From NCBI GenBank assembly GCA_019358855.1, contig JAHHII010000007.1:167685-231684 (forward strand): a stretch of 64,000 nucleotides of DNA. The letters are read 5' to 3'. This stretch comes from Timaviella obliquedivisa GSE-PSE-MK23-08B (GTDB lineage: Bacteria > Cyanobacteriota > Cyanobacteriia > Elainellales > Elainellaceae). Positions 35,766 to 44,520 of this stretch are shown in pieces. The notes under the pieces were generated by a model. That model searched no databases. It was not told where the DNA came from and worked only from the letters and a program-made list of their open reading frames with translations. The translations under genes were made by a program, and so were the position numbers. How positions within the stretch are numbered: position 1 is the stretch's first letter; each line of letters starts with the position of its first letter.

Positions 35766-37106
35766 TTAAACCATCGTGCCCTGAGGCGATCGTAGGCTTA
35801 GCAGGTCAGCGGCAGCGTTCTCGGCAAGCTGTACCGTTTCATTCACATTCAGCGTCCCATTGAGAATGTGGGCAGAGTTAATGATATGAACTCCGGGCGT
35901 TGACAGATGCATGGGGGGTAAGTTCTTGGAATAGTTCAACGTTGAGATCGCTACCACGTACTTCACCCGTGAAACTCGAAAACTTAGAATGTCCTCCCGG
36001 TTGAAATGGGGATACATGATTTCTAAAGCTCTAACAAAGGTTTCCTCGATCTCATCGTCGGTTAAGTTAAAGGCTGGATCATTCGGAACGACGTACTTGG
36101 GCAGGTAAACTAACGTTCTGCCATTGAAGTATTTGGGATCAACTAACGTGGTCATCTCAATGATGCCAGTGAAGGGTACCCAATCATCGGTGATGTTGGT
36201 AACGTAGTAGGGCGAAAGGGGTTGCTTCAAGAGTAAGGAAGCACAGATGATGCCCTGGTACTGAATGCCTTTGAGTCGATCGCGCTCATCTTGAGTGAGA
36301 TCCTGACAAATTTCTGCGGCGATCGGGGCAGCAGCCGTAATCACCACTTGGTCAAAAGTGTCCTGATAGCCATCACAAAACTCTATTTTTACCTGTCCAG
36401 TAGATGGCTTACTAACTCGTTGGGCAATAGAGCGAAGACGTATTTTTACTCCTTCTTCTGCCAGCACCTGCCCAAATCGCTGCAAAATTCGGGCATATCC
36501 ACCCAGCAGGTAGCCAAACATTTCTTTCTTTAGCCCTGTTCTTCTGGCTGCATATAATCGGGCGATGGTTGACCAAATAAATGAGGCAGAGGCTTTTTGA
36601 TAATTCTCGCCCAACTTCGCCCGCAGCAACGGCAGCCAAATTTTATGAAACGTACGCTGTCCCGACCAGCGCTTCAGCCAATCGGTTACGGGAATGGTTT
36701 CTAACTTTTTCCAATTCTTGATGCGTGAGCCATAAATAATGGTGAAAGCCAATCGCAGTTTATCAATTAACCCTAAGGGAGGAAAGCGGAGAAACTCTAA
36801 AGAGCTAGACATAGAGTAGAGTTGCCCATCTGTATAGAAGCCAGTTTTGGTTTCTACCCATTGCATGTCTTGCTCTAAATCGAGTTCTTTGAGGAGCGAT
36901 CGCACGCACCCATCTGACAGTAGCGTCACATGGTAGTGCTTATCCCACACAAAATCACCCAATTGCCAGGCGCTTGCTAATCCTCCTAGTTGCCCTGCCC
37001 CTTCAAAGAGGGTCACCTGCTTGCCATTTTGCGCCAGTCGATGGGCAAGTGTCATCCCTAAGATGCCACCGCCTATTATCGCCCAACGTTCAGAAGTTTG
37101 TGTCAT
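35766..37106 (-). CDS. NAD(P)/FAD-dependent oxidoreductase (amine-oxidase-like)
   Basis: From ATG 37106 the protein is 446 residues and begins with MTQTSERWAIIGGGILGMTL, a clear dinucleotide fold, followed by LFEGAGQLGGLASAW near 34. A C-terminal STPGVHIINSAHILNGTLNVNETV gives the second FAD contact. An ATG 51 bases upstream would add an implausible aromatic leader. It resembles the desaturase/UDP-galactopyranose-mutase-like flavoproteins often found in exopolysaccharide loci, together with deacetylases and methyltransferases as here. The reaction is unknown. Confidence 0.8.
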   Translation of the reverse strand: MTQTSERWAIIGGGILGMTLAHRLAQNGKQVTLFEGAGQLGGLASAWQLGDFVWDKHYHVTLLSDGCVRSLLKELDLEQDMQWVETKTGFYTDGQLYSMSSSLEFLRFPPLGLIDKLRLAFTIIYGSRIKNWKKLETIPVTDWLKRWSGQRTFHKIWLPLLRAKLGENYQKASASFIWSTIARLYAARRTGLKKEMFGYLLGGYARILQRFGQVLAEEGVKIRLRSIAQRVSKPSTGQVKIEFCDGYQDTFDQVVITAAAPIAAEICQDLTQDERDRLKGIQYQGIICASLLLKQPLSPYYVTNITDDWVPFTGIIEMTTLVDPKYFNGRTLVYLPKYVVPNDPAFNLTDDEIEETFVRALEIMYPHFNREDILSFRVSRVKYVVAISTLNYSKNLPPMHLSTPGVHIINSAHILNGTLNVNETVQLAENAAADLLSLRSPQGTMV

Positions 37107-37234
37107 GGTTACAGGGAAATGGAGGTAGAAGAGCCAATTAAAACTACGGTTTAGCATGTGAGGTTGAGAACACCCTCGCTCCTATCCTTACTGAGGCTGG
37201 CATCTCCGGGTCTATCCCAAACTTATCTCGGGGT

Positions 37235-37855
37235 TTAGGGCGGCGTTAACTCAGTCACATCTTGGGAAGCGATTTGGTATTTTAAGCCACAGCGAGAACA
37301 GCTTAGGGTTTTTTCAAACTGAGCAACTTCAGGAAATCGCATGAGAAGCTGCCCGCAGCGGCAAACGGCACCGACCGATCGGGCAGGGGTGCCAATTACT
37401 AAATGAAAGTCGGGCACCGATCGCGTCACTAACGAGCCCATGCCCACCATGGCGAACCGCCCAATCAAGAGATCATTCCCAATGGTGCAGCCTGCACCAA
37501 TTGTTGCGCCAGCTTTTACTAAGGTAGGTAATGTGTGTTCATCAGGATCGGAAGAACGGAGTTGCTGAAGGTCGCTAGTGGTTGCCCTGGGAAAGCGATC
37601 GTTCGTAAAAATAGTGCCTGCGCTAATCATCACTCCGTCTTCGATGGTGACGGCGTTACAGATATACACGAAAGCGTTGATTTTAACGCGATCGCCAATC
37701 TTAACACCGTAGGCAATGTGGGTTTTCTCACCAATAATGCACTGTTCGCCAATTTGGGTAGAGTGGCGAATATGAACATTGTCCCAAACAGAGGTATGTG
37801 CCCCAATCTGAACCTGCTCTTCAATAATTGCAGTGGGATGAATTTTAGCGACCAT
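37235..37855 (-). CDS. Left-handed beta-helix acyltransferase (WbpD/WlbB-like) with C-terminal zinc ribbon
   Basis: A 206-residue hexapeptide-repeat protein. Isoleucine-rich repeats run from residue 5 to about 155 (IHPTAIIEE, IGAHTSVW, IGEKTHI, IGDRVKI, IGAGCTI, IGRFAMVG). The loop TIFTNDRFPRA near 82 is typical of UDP-amino-sugar N-acetyltransferases of the WbpD/WlbB group. It ends with two cysteine pairs (CRC at 165-167 and CSRC at 186-189) that probably bind zinc, as in other family members. It would acylate the amino group introduced by the adjacent DegT-type aminotransferase. 17 bases separate it from the Gfo/Idh gene. Confidence 0.88.
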   Translation of the reverse strand: MVAKIHPTAIIEEQVQIGAHTSVWDNVHIRHSTQIGEQCIIGEKTHIAYGVKIGDRVKINAFVYICNAVTIEDGVMISAGTIFTNDRFPRATTSDLQQLRSSDPDEHTLPTLVKAGATIGAGCTIGNDLLIGRFAMVGMGSLVTRSVPDFHLVIGTPARSVGAVCRCGQLLMRFPEVAQFEKTLSCSRCGLKYQIASQDVTELTPP

Positions 37856-37872
37856 TAGACATTCCTTGAAAT

Positions 37873-38895
37873 CTAGACAGGAATCAGCGTTTTAACACCG
37901 TGAATGCTGCCCGCAATGGGTGTCCAACGGCTTTGATTAAGGGCTGAATAGGCGGCTTCAATGGCGGCTACAGAAGCGATCGCATCCTCTGCGGTAATCA
38001 ACAAAGTCTCTTGTTTCAGGATGGCTTTAGAGAAGTTATTAATTTGGCTGCGGAATGCCTGAACTTTGTCATAGCCTTTACCAAATACCACCCAGTCTTG
38101 TCCCGAAGACTGACGATATTTTGACTCTTTCCAGCCTATGGAAATAGTGCCCTGGGAGCCATAAATTCGGATGTAGTAATCTAGCTCTTTGTTGATGCTC
38201 CAAGAGAGATCGACATTGCCGATGACACCGCTTTCGCTCTTGGCAAAAATCCGGATAGTGTCTTCTACAGGCAACCCTTGGACGCGCTTACCCTCAACCA
38301 CCTGCACCTCTGCTAAGGGGCCCAGAAAATAGCGCATGATATCGAGAGAGTGGGTGCCGTTATCAATTAAAACACCACCGCCGCTAATGGCAGGTTTCGC
38401 ATTCCAACGAGTAGACATGTCTACCCGAGCCGTGAACGCATTCTCAAATAATACGATTTCACCTAAAATACCTGAAGCCACGATGCTCTTGGCTTTCACA
38501 ACATCTTCAACATAGCGGAACTTGGAAGCCATGGTCAGAAGAACCCCGGCTCGACAGGCTGCTTCTTGCATTTCGATCGAACTTTTAACGCCAATGCTGA
38601 GGGGTTTTTCGCACAGAACGTTGACTTTGCGATCGAGGAAATCGATGCAAATTTCTGGGTGAGTCACGGGCGGCGTACAAACAATTACGGCATCCAACTC
38701 TATTGCCTGTGCCATGGCTTGATACGAATCAAAGCTCTGGCACTTGGCTCGCTCTGCCATGGCTTGAGCCGCATCAGAGCGAACATCTGCCACAGCAACC
38801 AATTGAGCAACAGTGCAGCCTTCAAAGGCTTGAGCGTAGGATTGGGCAATGCCGCCTGCGCCAATTAATCCAAATTTTAAGGGTTGATCGGTCAT
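37873..38895 (-). CDS. Gfo/Idh/MocA-family sugar dehydrogenase
   Basis: A 340-residue protein with an N-terminal NAD-binding fold (FGLIGAGGIAQSYAQAFEG, residues 8-26), VVCTPPVTHPEICID near 71 and CEKPLSIGVKSS near 94, which contains the catalytic Lys of the EKP motif. SGGGVLIDNGTHSLDIMRYFLG, also typical, is near 168. In loci of this kind it oxidises C3 of a UDP-sugar (WbpB/WlbA role), giving the keto substrate for the aminotransferase. The order dehydrogenase, acyltransferase and aminotransferase is tightly packed here, on one strand. Confidence 0.88.
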   Translation of the reverse strand: MTDQPLKFGLIGAGGIAQSYAQAFEGCTVAQLVAVADVRSDAAQAMAERAKCQSFDSYQAMAQAIELDAVIVCTPPVTHPEICIDFLDRKVNVLCEKPLSIGVKSSIEMQEAACRAGVLLTMASKFRYVEDVVKAKSIVASGILGEIVLFENAFTARVDMSTRWNAKPAISGGGVLIDNGTHSLDIMRYFLGPLAEVQVVEGKRVQGLPVEDTIRIFAKSESGVIGNVDLSWSINKELDYYIRIYGSQGTISIGWKESKYRQSSGQDWVVFGKGYDKVQAFRSQINNFSKAILKQETLLITAEDAIASVAAIEAAYSALNQSRWTPIAGSIHGVKTLIPV

Positions 38896-38971
38896 GGTGT
38901 TTTCTCGTCTTCAACAGGGAATGGGCAAAAAATCAGGGAATGGTCAAAAAAATCAGGCAGCGCTTCTGTCC

Positions 38972-40207
38972 TTACCGGGCAATTTGAGCCACTGCCTGTT
39001 GAACTGCATCGGCAATATAGTCAATGTGTTCATTGGTGTAAGCTTCGTTCCAAGGCAAGACGAGAACCTTCTCTAGTCCTTCAAATGTTCCAGGGAAGCG
39101 ATCGCGGCTGTAGTCGAGGGCTTCGGGTGTGGCGAGGGTAAAGGGGAAGCGAGAGTTGCCAAAAGTGCGTTGCTTCTCAAAGATTTCGCATTGAAAGGCG
39201 GGTTTTTGAATATAGCGAGGCGCAGAAAAGATGCCCTTCTCTTCCTTGAGTTTTTTGGCTAAACCCACTGCCCCGTCAGTGATCACATTATCATCTACCC
39301 GCAAGCAATATTTCCAGTAAACATGAGTGTCAAGGGGAGCGTGAACGGGCGTTTCTAACCCCGGAATGCCTTGAAGTTTCTGGGTGAGTTTAGCAGCGCT
39401 AGAATAGCGTCTCTCCACAATTCCTTCTAGCTTCCTTAACTGTGCGGCTGCTACTGCTCCTTGCAGTTCAGACATGCGGTAATTGAGCGCAATAAAATAA
39501 TGATCAGGATGGGGATCACCGTAACCAAAGGCTTTGTTGATGTAAAGGAATAGCCGACGAGCGATCGCATCATCGTTAGTCGCCACAATCCCCCCTTCTC
39601 CGGTCGTAATATGCTTGCCTTGCTGTAGGCTAAAGCAACCGACTTTGCCAAAGGTGCCCGCATATTGCCCGTTGTGCTTCGACAAAAACCCTTGAGCCGT
39701 GTCTTCAATGACTGGAATGTTGTGGGCATTTGCTAACGCCATGATGTCAGTCATGTTGCAGGGGTTGCCAAACAGGTGAGTAACAATAATTGCTTTCGTT
39801 CGTTCGTTAATACAGCGTCCAATTGTTTCTGCTGTCACGTTCCAGGTGAGTGGATCAACATCGACAAATCGGGGAATTGCGCCCTGGTACAAAATGGGGG
39901 TAAGCGCTCCCATATCTGTAATGGAAGTGGTGATAATCTCATCACCCGGCTCTGGATCAAGTGCTGCGATCGCCGTGTGAATTGCTGCGGTACCCGATGA
40001 ACAAGCATAAGCGTACTTTACGCCTAACAGTTGGGCAAATTGTTTTTCTAACGCTTTGACAAAGGTGCCCTTAGTGCTAGTGAGGGTTCCACTTAAAATC
40101 GCTTCAGTCACAAACGCTATTTCTTCTGCTCCTAAAGTCCGCCCAGAAGCCTCTTGGTCATTCGGTAGCTTGAGCAAAGACTGAGGGACAGGAATCGTAT
40201 TAACCAT
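38972..40207 (-). CDS. DegT/DnrJ/EryC1/StrS-family sugar aminotransferase
   Basis: A 411-residue PLP enzyme. The family features are GTLTSTKGTFVKALEKQFA near 40, YACSSGTAAIHTAI near 67, EDTAQ near 168 with Asp169, and the PLP-binding Lys198 in SLQQGKHITTGEGG. It transfers an amino group from glutamate or glutamine to a keto-sugar. With the neighbouring dehydrogenase and acyltransferase it would make an N-acylated amino sugar, as in the WbpB/E/D pathway; the exact sugar cannot be named. 68 bases separate it from the downstream GT2 gene's 3' end. Confidence 0.88.
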   Translation of the reverse strand: MVNTIPVPQSLLKLPNDQEASGRTLGAEEIAFVTEAILSGTLTSTKGTFVKALEKQFAQLLGVKYAYACSSGTAAIHTAIAALDPEPGDEIITTSITDMGALTPILYQGAIPRFVDVDPLTWNVTAETIGRCINERTKAIIVTHLFGNPCNMTDIMALANAHNIPVIEDTAQGFLSKHNGQYAGTFGKVGCFSLQQGKHITTGEGGIVATNDDAIARRLFLYINKAFGYGDPHPDHYFIALNYRMSELQGAVAAAQLRKLEGIVERRYSSAAKLTQKLQGIPGLETPVHAPLDTHVYWKYCLRVDDNVITDGAVGLAKKLKEEKGIFSAPRYIQKPAFQCEIFEKQRTFGNSRFPFTLATPEALDYSRDRFPGTFEGLEKVLVLPWNEAYTNEHIDYIADAVQQAVAQIAR

Positions 40208-40275
40208 TGACTTTAATCTCCAAATTACAATAAATCTATAGATTATTTGACCGAGATTTAGCTTTGATTTAGCCT

Positions 40276-41439
40276 TTACCGACGCTGGGTAGAGCGATAA
40301 ATAGCTGTGCCTAGATAGAAAACTTCTTCAAAATAGCGCTTGTTCTGAACCGCCAAAACGCCTAAGCTAAACAACTGAATCGAAACCATTAGCAACATGC
40401 CGCTAATTGCAAACGTGTGGGGAGACTGCTGAAAAGCGAGGGCGATCGCATCCGTTGGATCAGGAAATTGCACCGTTTGAGTCAGAGCTTGGTAGCTCGT
40501 CCAGGAATGAAGCACTGCCCAACCTATGGAGTAAAGCGTCAACATAAAACAGAACAAACTTGGGATGATAAAAAACATGACGGGACGAAACACAAAGCCA
40601 TAATAAAAAGTCACCCAGATATGGCTCAAAATTTTCATGCTAGACTTACGGCGAGCAGACTTAACCGCCTTTTGAGCAGTCGGCAGAGGATTACGCCAAT
40701 GAAGATGAGCCGGGATCTCTTCAATCTTGACTCCCAAAAGCATTGCCTTGTGGACAACTTCTGGATTAATGTCCATGCCTGCTGACCTGAGATTCAACAT
40801 CTTTAAAAACTCAGAATCGTAAACTCTTACCATTCCAGTTAAAGTCGAGACATTGTGCCGAGCCGCCACGGATAAAAAACGATTTGCCCAAAGGCTCAAA
40901 AGCAAACGCAGGCGAGGCACATTGGAGACCTTGCCACCCTTCATATAGGGTGAGGTGACGACTAGCTTAGCCCCTGTTTGACAAATCTTAGTCAAAAGTG
41001 CCTCAATGTGCTCAGGCGCATAGCTCAGATCCAAATCTAACGTGATGATATAAACTCCTTGACTCTGAGCAAAGCCCGAACGGAGTGCTTGACCTAAACC
41101 CGCATTTCTGACGTGGTGAATGATATGAACATTATCCCGTGAACGGGCAAACTCCTCTGCCAATTCTCCTGTGTTATCGCGGCTGCCATCGTTTACTAAA
41201 ATGAGTTCCCACTGATACTCATTTTCCAAACACTCTAAATACTGGCAGAGATCAACCAGGTTATTTTGAATAATTGCCGCCTCATTATATGCCGGGGCAA
41301 CAATTGAAACCAAAGGTTTGCCATCGCATGATTTTGGATGACGCACGCTTTTGATATCATAACGAGCTCGACTCGTTGTCTGCTGATCAGAAGAACGCTC
41401 AGAACGAAACTGATGTAGGGGAGTTGAGTCTAAAACCAT
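40276..41439 (-). CDS. Family 2 glycosyltransferase with C-terminal membrane segments
   Basis: A 387-residue GT-A type enzyme of the dolichyl-phosphate-mannose-synthase-like group. The N-terminal catalytic domain shows VSIVAPAYNEAAII near 44, LILVNDGSRDNTG near 79 and ITLDLDLSY near 133, with the DxD-like metal site. Two transmembrane helices follow (about 290-315 and 355-375). It probably makes a polyprenyl-phosphate sugar, which the GT39-like transferase at the end of this arm could use. It is the first gene of the leftward arm. Confidence 0.88.
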   Translation of the reverse strand: MVLDSTPLHQFRSERSSDQQTTSRARYDIKSVRHPKSCDGKPLVSIVAPAYNEAAIIQNNLVDLCQYLECLENEYQWELILVNDGSRDNTGELAEEFARSRDNVHIIHHVRNAGLGQALRSGFAQSQGVYIITLDLDLSYAPEHIEALLTKICQTGAKLVVTSPYMKGGKVSNVPRLRLLLSLWANRFLSVAARHNVSTLTGMVRVYDSEFLKMLNLRSAGMDINPEVVHKAMLLGVKIEEIPAHLHWRNPLPTAQKAVKSARRKSSMKILSHIWVTFYYGFVFRPVMFFIIPSLFCFMLTLYSIGWAVLHSWTSYQALTQTVQFPDPTDAIALAFQQSPHTFAISGMLLMVSIQLFSLGVLAVQNKRYFEEVFYLGTAIYRSTQRR

Positions 41440-41538
41440 CCCTTAAACCTCATAATAAGGAATTGTTTTCGCATACTATCTAGAAGGGTGGCATCCATGA
41501 AATCTACTCATGAGACTCACCCAATTACACATTAAAAT

Positions 41539-41778
41539 ATGTCTCTACTTCCCCATTTGTTGTTACAAATCGGAGATAGAAAAGAACGCGTAGTTTTGCA
41601 GTTGAAACAACTAAAGTATAAAGGTAAAAACAACAGCTACCTGCTTGACAAACTCAAGGCAAATCGCACTGTTGAGAAGAAAACCCTCAGTAAAATCCGG
41701 CGACTTATCAGAACGCATGATACATTCGTGTGTACTGAGTTGCTGGTAAGAATTTACATTACAGAGAAAAATGCGTAA
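41539..41778 (+). CDS. Possible small basic protein, 79 aa, unknown
   Basis: An ATG-initiated frame of 79 codons in the divergent control region. The product is basic (many Lys and Arg) and helical, for example RKERVVLQLKQLKYKGKNN. No Shine-Dalgarno is seen and no family is recognised. It could be a real small regulator or a chance frame in AT-rich DNA; I lean slightly towards chance. Confidence 0.25.
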   Translation: MSLLPHLLLQIGDRKERVVLQLKQLKYKGKNNSYLLDKLKANRTVEKKTLSKIRRLIRTHDTFVCTELLVRIYITEKNA

Positions 41779-41915
41779 TGTCAATTACACTGATACGGAT
41801 ATAGATAAATAGGTCACAATTCCCACAAAACCCAACAACTTAAGGTATCTTAGTCCGGCGATCGCGTTGCTTGACGAGCCTAGAAGTCAGTGATGACAGG
41901 GAAAATAGGAGCTTC

Positions 41916-41955
41916 ATCTCTACTTTATAAAATTTATCTCTACTTTATAAAAAAA
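41916..41955. repeat. 20-bp tandem duplication with TATAAA cores
   Basis: ATCTCTACTTTATAAAATTT (41916-41935) is followed by a near-identical copy differing only at the last three bases (41936-41955). Each copy includes TATAAA. It lies about 300 bases upstream of the Wzc-like gene, and could be duplicated promoter or factor-binding DNA. Confidence 0.7.
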
Positions 41956-42251
41956 ATATAATTCTACAGAGAAATTATGATTCAATAGTAGGCGAATGTA
42001 CTGAAAGACACATCTACTTTTGCGGGGAGTTGCTTACTATGTAGTATTAGTGACAGCAAGTTCTCTTCTGATCAGTATTTGCTAGGTAAGTCCATGTCTC
42101 TCTAACAGAGCGCTTAAGATTGCATTTCTTGCGTTGCCTTGCTGCAACTAAATCAGTCACCACAGAGGTGAGTTAGGACGGTATTTTGAGTCAGTTGCTG
42201 GAGTCTCTATAGTCAAGTTGTTTAGGCGATATTGCAGGTTTGTCTAGTGCT

Positions 42252-44486
42252 ATGGAAATCAAAGACTATTCTTCTGAAGAAATAGATGTTCAGAGGTATT
42301 GGCTAATCTTGCGACGACGCTGGCTGGCTGCTGTTGGGATTTTAAGCGGAGTTGTCGCGATCGCCACAGCATATGCTCTGATGCAACGACCTGTTTACCG
42401 AGCGGAGGGAAAGCTACTGATTAAGTCGAGCAGTGCCTCAGAGCTAACAGGTTTAGGAGAAACACTGGGACAACTCAAAGCATTAGGAGAGCAAAACACG
42501 CCTTTGGATACTCAAGCGGAGATTATTCGATCTACTCCTATTGTTCAAGGCGTGATTGAGTCACTGAGCTTGAAAGACTCTGACGGCAAGCCTTTGGCAG
42601 CAGATGTACTTGCTAAAAATCTTAAAGTGAAGGGTGTTACAGGTACAGATGTTTTACAGATTTCCTATGAGTCTGAGCAACCCCGAGAAGCGTCTAAAGT
42701 CGTTAACCAACTCATTGATCTGTTTCTTAAAAATAATGTTCAGGTTAACCGGGCTGAAGCTATCTCAGCTCGTAAGTTTATTGAAGAACAACTTCCTAAA
42801 ACAGAAGATTCGGTGCGCCAGGCGGACTCTGCGGTACGCAAGTTTAAAGAGGAAAACAAGCTGATTTCTTTGGAAGAAGAAGCAGGGCAAGCTGTTAAGT
42901 TGATTGGAGATTTAGAGGGGCAAATTACCCAGACTCAAGCCTTACTGGCAGATGCAAATGAGCGATCGCAGCAGTTGCGCAGTCAATTGGGTTTAGATTC
43001 TCGGCAAGTGGTTATGTTTGCTTCTTTAAGCCAAGCGCCTGCGGTTCAGGAGGTGTTTGTTCAATTGCAACAGGCGCAAAGCCAGCTTGCTATTCAGCAA
43101 ACGCGCTATCGAGCGGGGCATCCAACGGTAACGGCGCTGCAACGCCAGGTAACCGCGTTGAACGCCCTGCTAACCGAGCGCGTGGCTCAGGTGTCAGGCA
43201 ATTCTCAATCTGTCTCTCCCGGAAATCTTCAAGTTGGGGAACTTCAACAAGGGATGATTAGCGAGTACGTGCAGTCTGAGTCTGAGCGGCTAGGCTTAGC
43301 CCAGCGGGTGTTGTTATTATCGAATGCTCAGGCACAGTATCGACAGCGTGCTAGCGGTTTACCAAAGCTTGAACAAACCCAGCGAGAACTGGCTCGGAAG
43401 TTGGAAGCTGCCCAAACAACCTACGAAACACTTTTGGCTCGGCAGCAAGCGATTCAGCTTGCAGAAAACCAAACCATCGGGAACGCACGAATTTTATCTG
43501 CGGCGGTGGTGCCAACTCGACCGATAGGGGCATCAAAGGCAATGATTGTCGCAGCAGGGGGTGTCGTGGGTTTGCTCTTGGCTGCTGCCACTGCCCTTAT
43601 CTTAGATCTGCTGGATCGGTCGGTCAAAACTGTCAAAGAAGCACGGGAGCTATTTGGTTATACTTTATTGAGCATCATTCCAGCCTTCGGTCGGGATGGT
43701 AAAATATCTACTTATGCAGGTGGGTTAGACCAGCCTGTCCCACGGGTTATTGTCAAAGATGCGCCCTGTTCTGCCATTGGCGATGCATACCATATGTTGC
43801 AAGCCAATCTTAAGTTTTTAAGTTCAGATGATGAATTAAAGACAATTGTTGTCACCAGTTCTGTCTCGAAGGAGGGACGTTCAGAGGTTGCAGCAAATTT
43901 AGCAGCCGCGATCGCCCAAGTAGGACGACGCGTGCTTTTGGTAGATGCCGACATGCGCCATCCTGCGCAGCATCATATTTGGGACTTAATGAATCTTGCT
44001 GGATTAAGCAATGTCATTGTTGATCAGGTGGCGCTGGAGGCAGCCGTGCAGCAAGCCATGCCGAACCTACGGGTGTTAACGTCTGGCGTTATGCCACCTA
44101 ACCCCATTGCTCTACTGGACTCTAAGCGGATGAATTCATTAATAGCAACTTTTTCAAGAGATTATGATTTCGTTATTTTTGACTCGCCTGCAATGGCGGG
44201 TACCGCTGATTCAGCGGTGCTAGGTAAAATGGCAGACGGCATTTTGTTGGTTGTGCATCCTGGCGTAGTCGATTCTGCTAGCGCCAACTCTGCCAAAGAA
44301 TTCATTGCTCAGTCTGGACAAAAGGTTTTGGGCATGGTGATTAATGGTGTGAACGTCCGTAATGAGCCTGATAGTTACTTTTACTATGCAGGGGATCAAG
44401 TTGAGGAAAATTCTGAACCAAGCCAACGTTCAGGAAGTTTCCTGGGTGTTCCTTTTCGGGTCGCAAACCGTCGCGATCGCTCTTAA
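42252..44486 (+). CDS. Wzc-like polysaccharide co-polymerase / BY-kinase
   Basis: About 744 residues from ATG 42252 (a TTG at 42240 would add four). Order of parts: Wzz domain with one N-terminal transmembrane helix (about 25-45) and a long coiled coil (about 170-400), a second transmembrane helix near 430-450, and a cytoplasmic MinD-like ATPase (about 520-710). The Walker A' strand VLLVDADMRHP is present. The Walker A itself reads SVSKEGRSEV, with Arg where the phosphate-binding Lys is expected. The C-terminus holds a small tyrosine group (YFYY). It should set chain length and, if active, autophosphorylate. First gene of the rightward arm. Confidence 0.9.
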   Translation: MEIKDYSSEEIDVQRYWLILRRRWLAAVGILSGVVAIATAYALMQRPVYRAEGKLLIKSSSASELTGLGETLGQLKALGEQNTPLDTQAEIIRSTPIVQGVIESLSLKDSDGKPLAADVLAKNLKVKGVTGTDVLQISYESEQPREASKVVNQLIDLFLKNNVQVNRAEAISARKFIEEQLPKTEDSVRQADSAVRKFKEENKLISLEEEAGQAVKLIGDLEGQITQTQALLADANERSQQLRSQLGLDSRQVVMFASLSQAPAVQEVFVQLQQAQSQLAIQQTRYRAGHPTVTALQRQVTALNALLTERVAQVSGNSQSVSPGNLQVGELQQGMISEYVQSESERLGLAQRVLLLSNAQAQYRQRASGLPKLEQTQRELARKLEAAQTTYETLLARQQAIQLAENQTIGNARILSAAVVPTRPIGASKAMIVAAGGVVGLLLAAATALILDLLDRSVKTVKEARELFGYTLLSIIPAFGRDGKISTYAGGLDQPVPRVIVKDAPCSAIGDAYHMLQANLKFLSSDDELKTIVVTSSVSKEGRSEVAANLAAAIAQVGRRVLLVDADMRHPAQHHIWDLMNLAGLSNVIVDQVALEAAVQQAMPNLRVLTSGVMPPNPIALLDSKRMNSLIATFSRDYDFVIFDSPAMAGTADSAVLGKMADGILLVVHPGVVDSASANSAKEFIAQSGQKVLGMVINGVNVRNEPDSYFYYAGDQVEENSEPSQRSGSFLGVPFRVANRRDRS

Positions 44487-44520
44487 AGCAGCTCGTATCT
44501 ACATCACTTATTGTCACTCT

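Larger units (their letters stand above)
41440..42251. other. Divergent control region of the exopolysaccharide locus
   Basis: About 800 AT-rich bases between the first genes of the two arms. It contains a weakly supported small frame (41539-41778) and a 20-bp tandem duplication (41916-41955). Promoters for both arms must lie here or close by, though I found no well-spaced -35/-10 pair. Confidence 0.5.
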
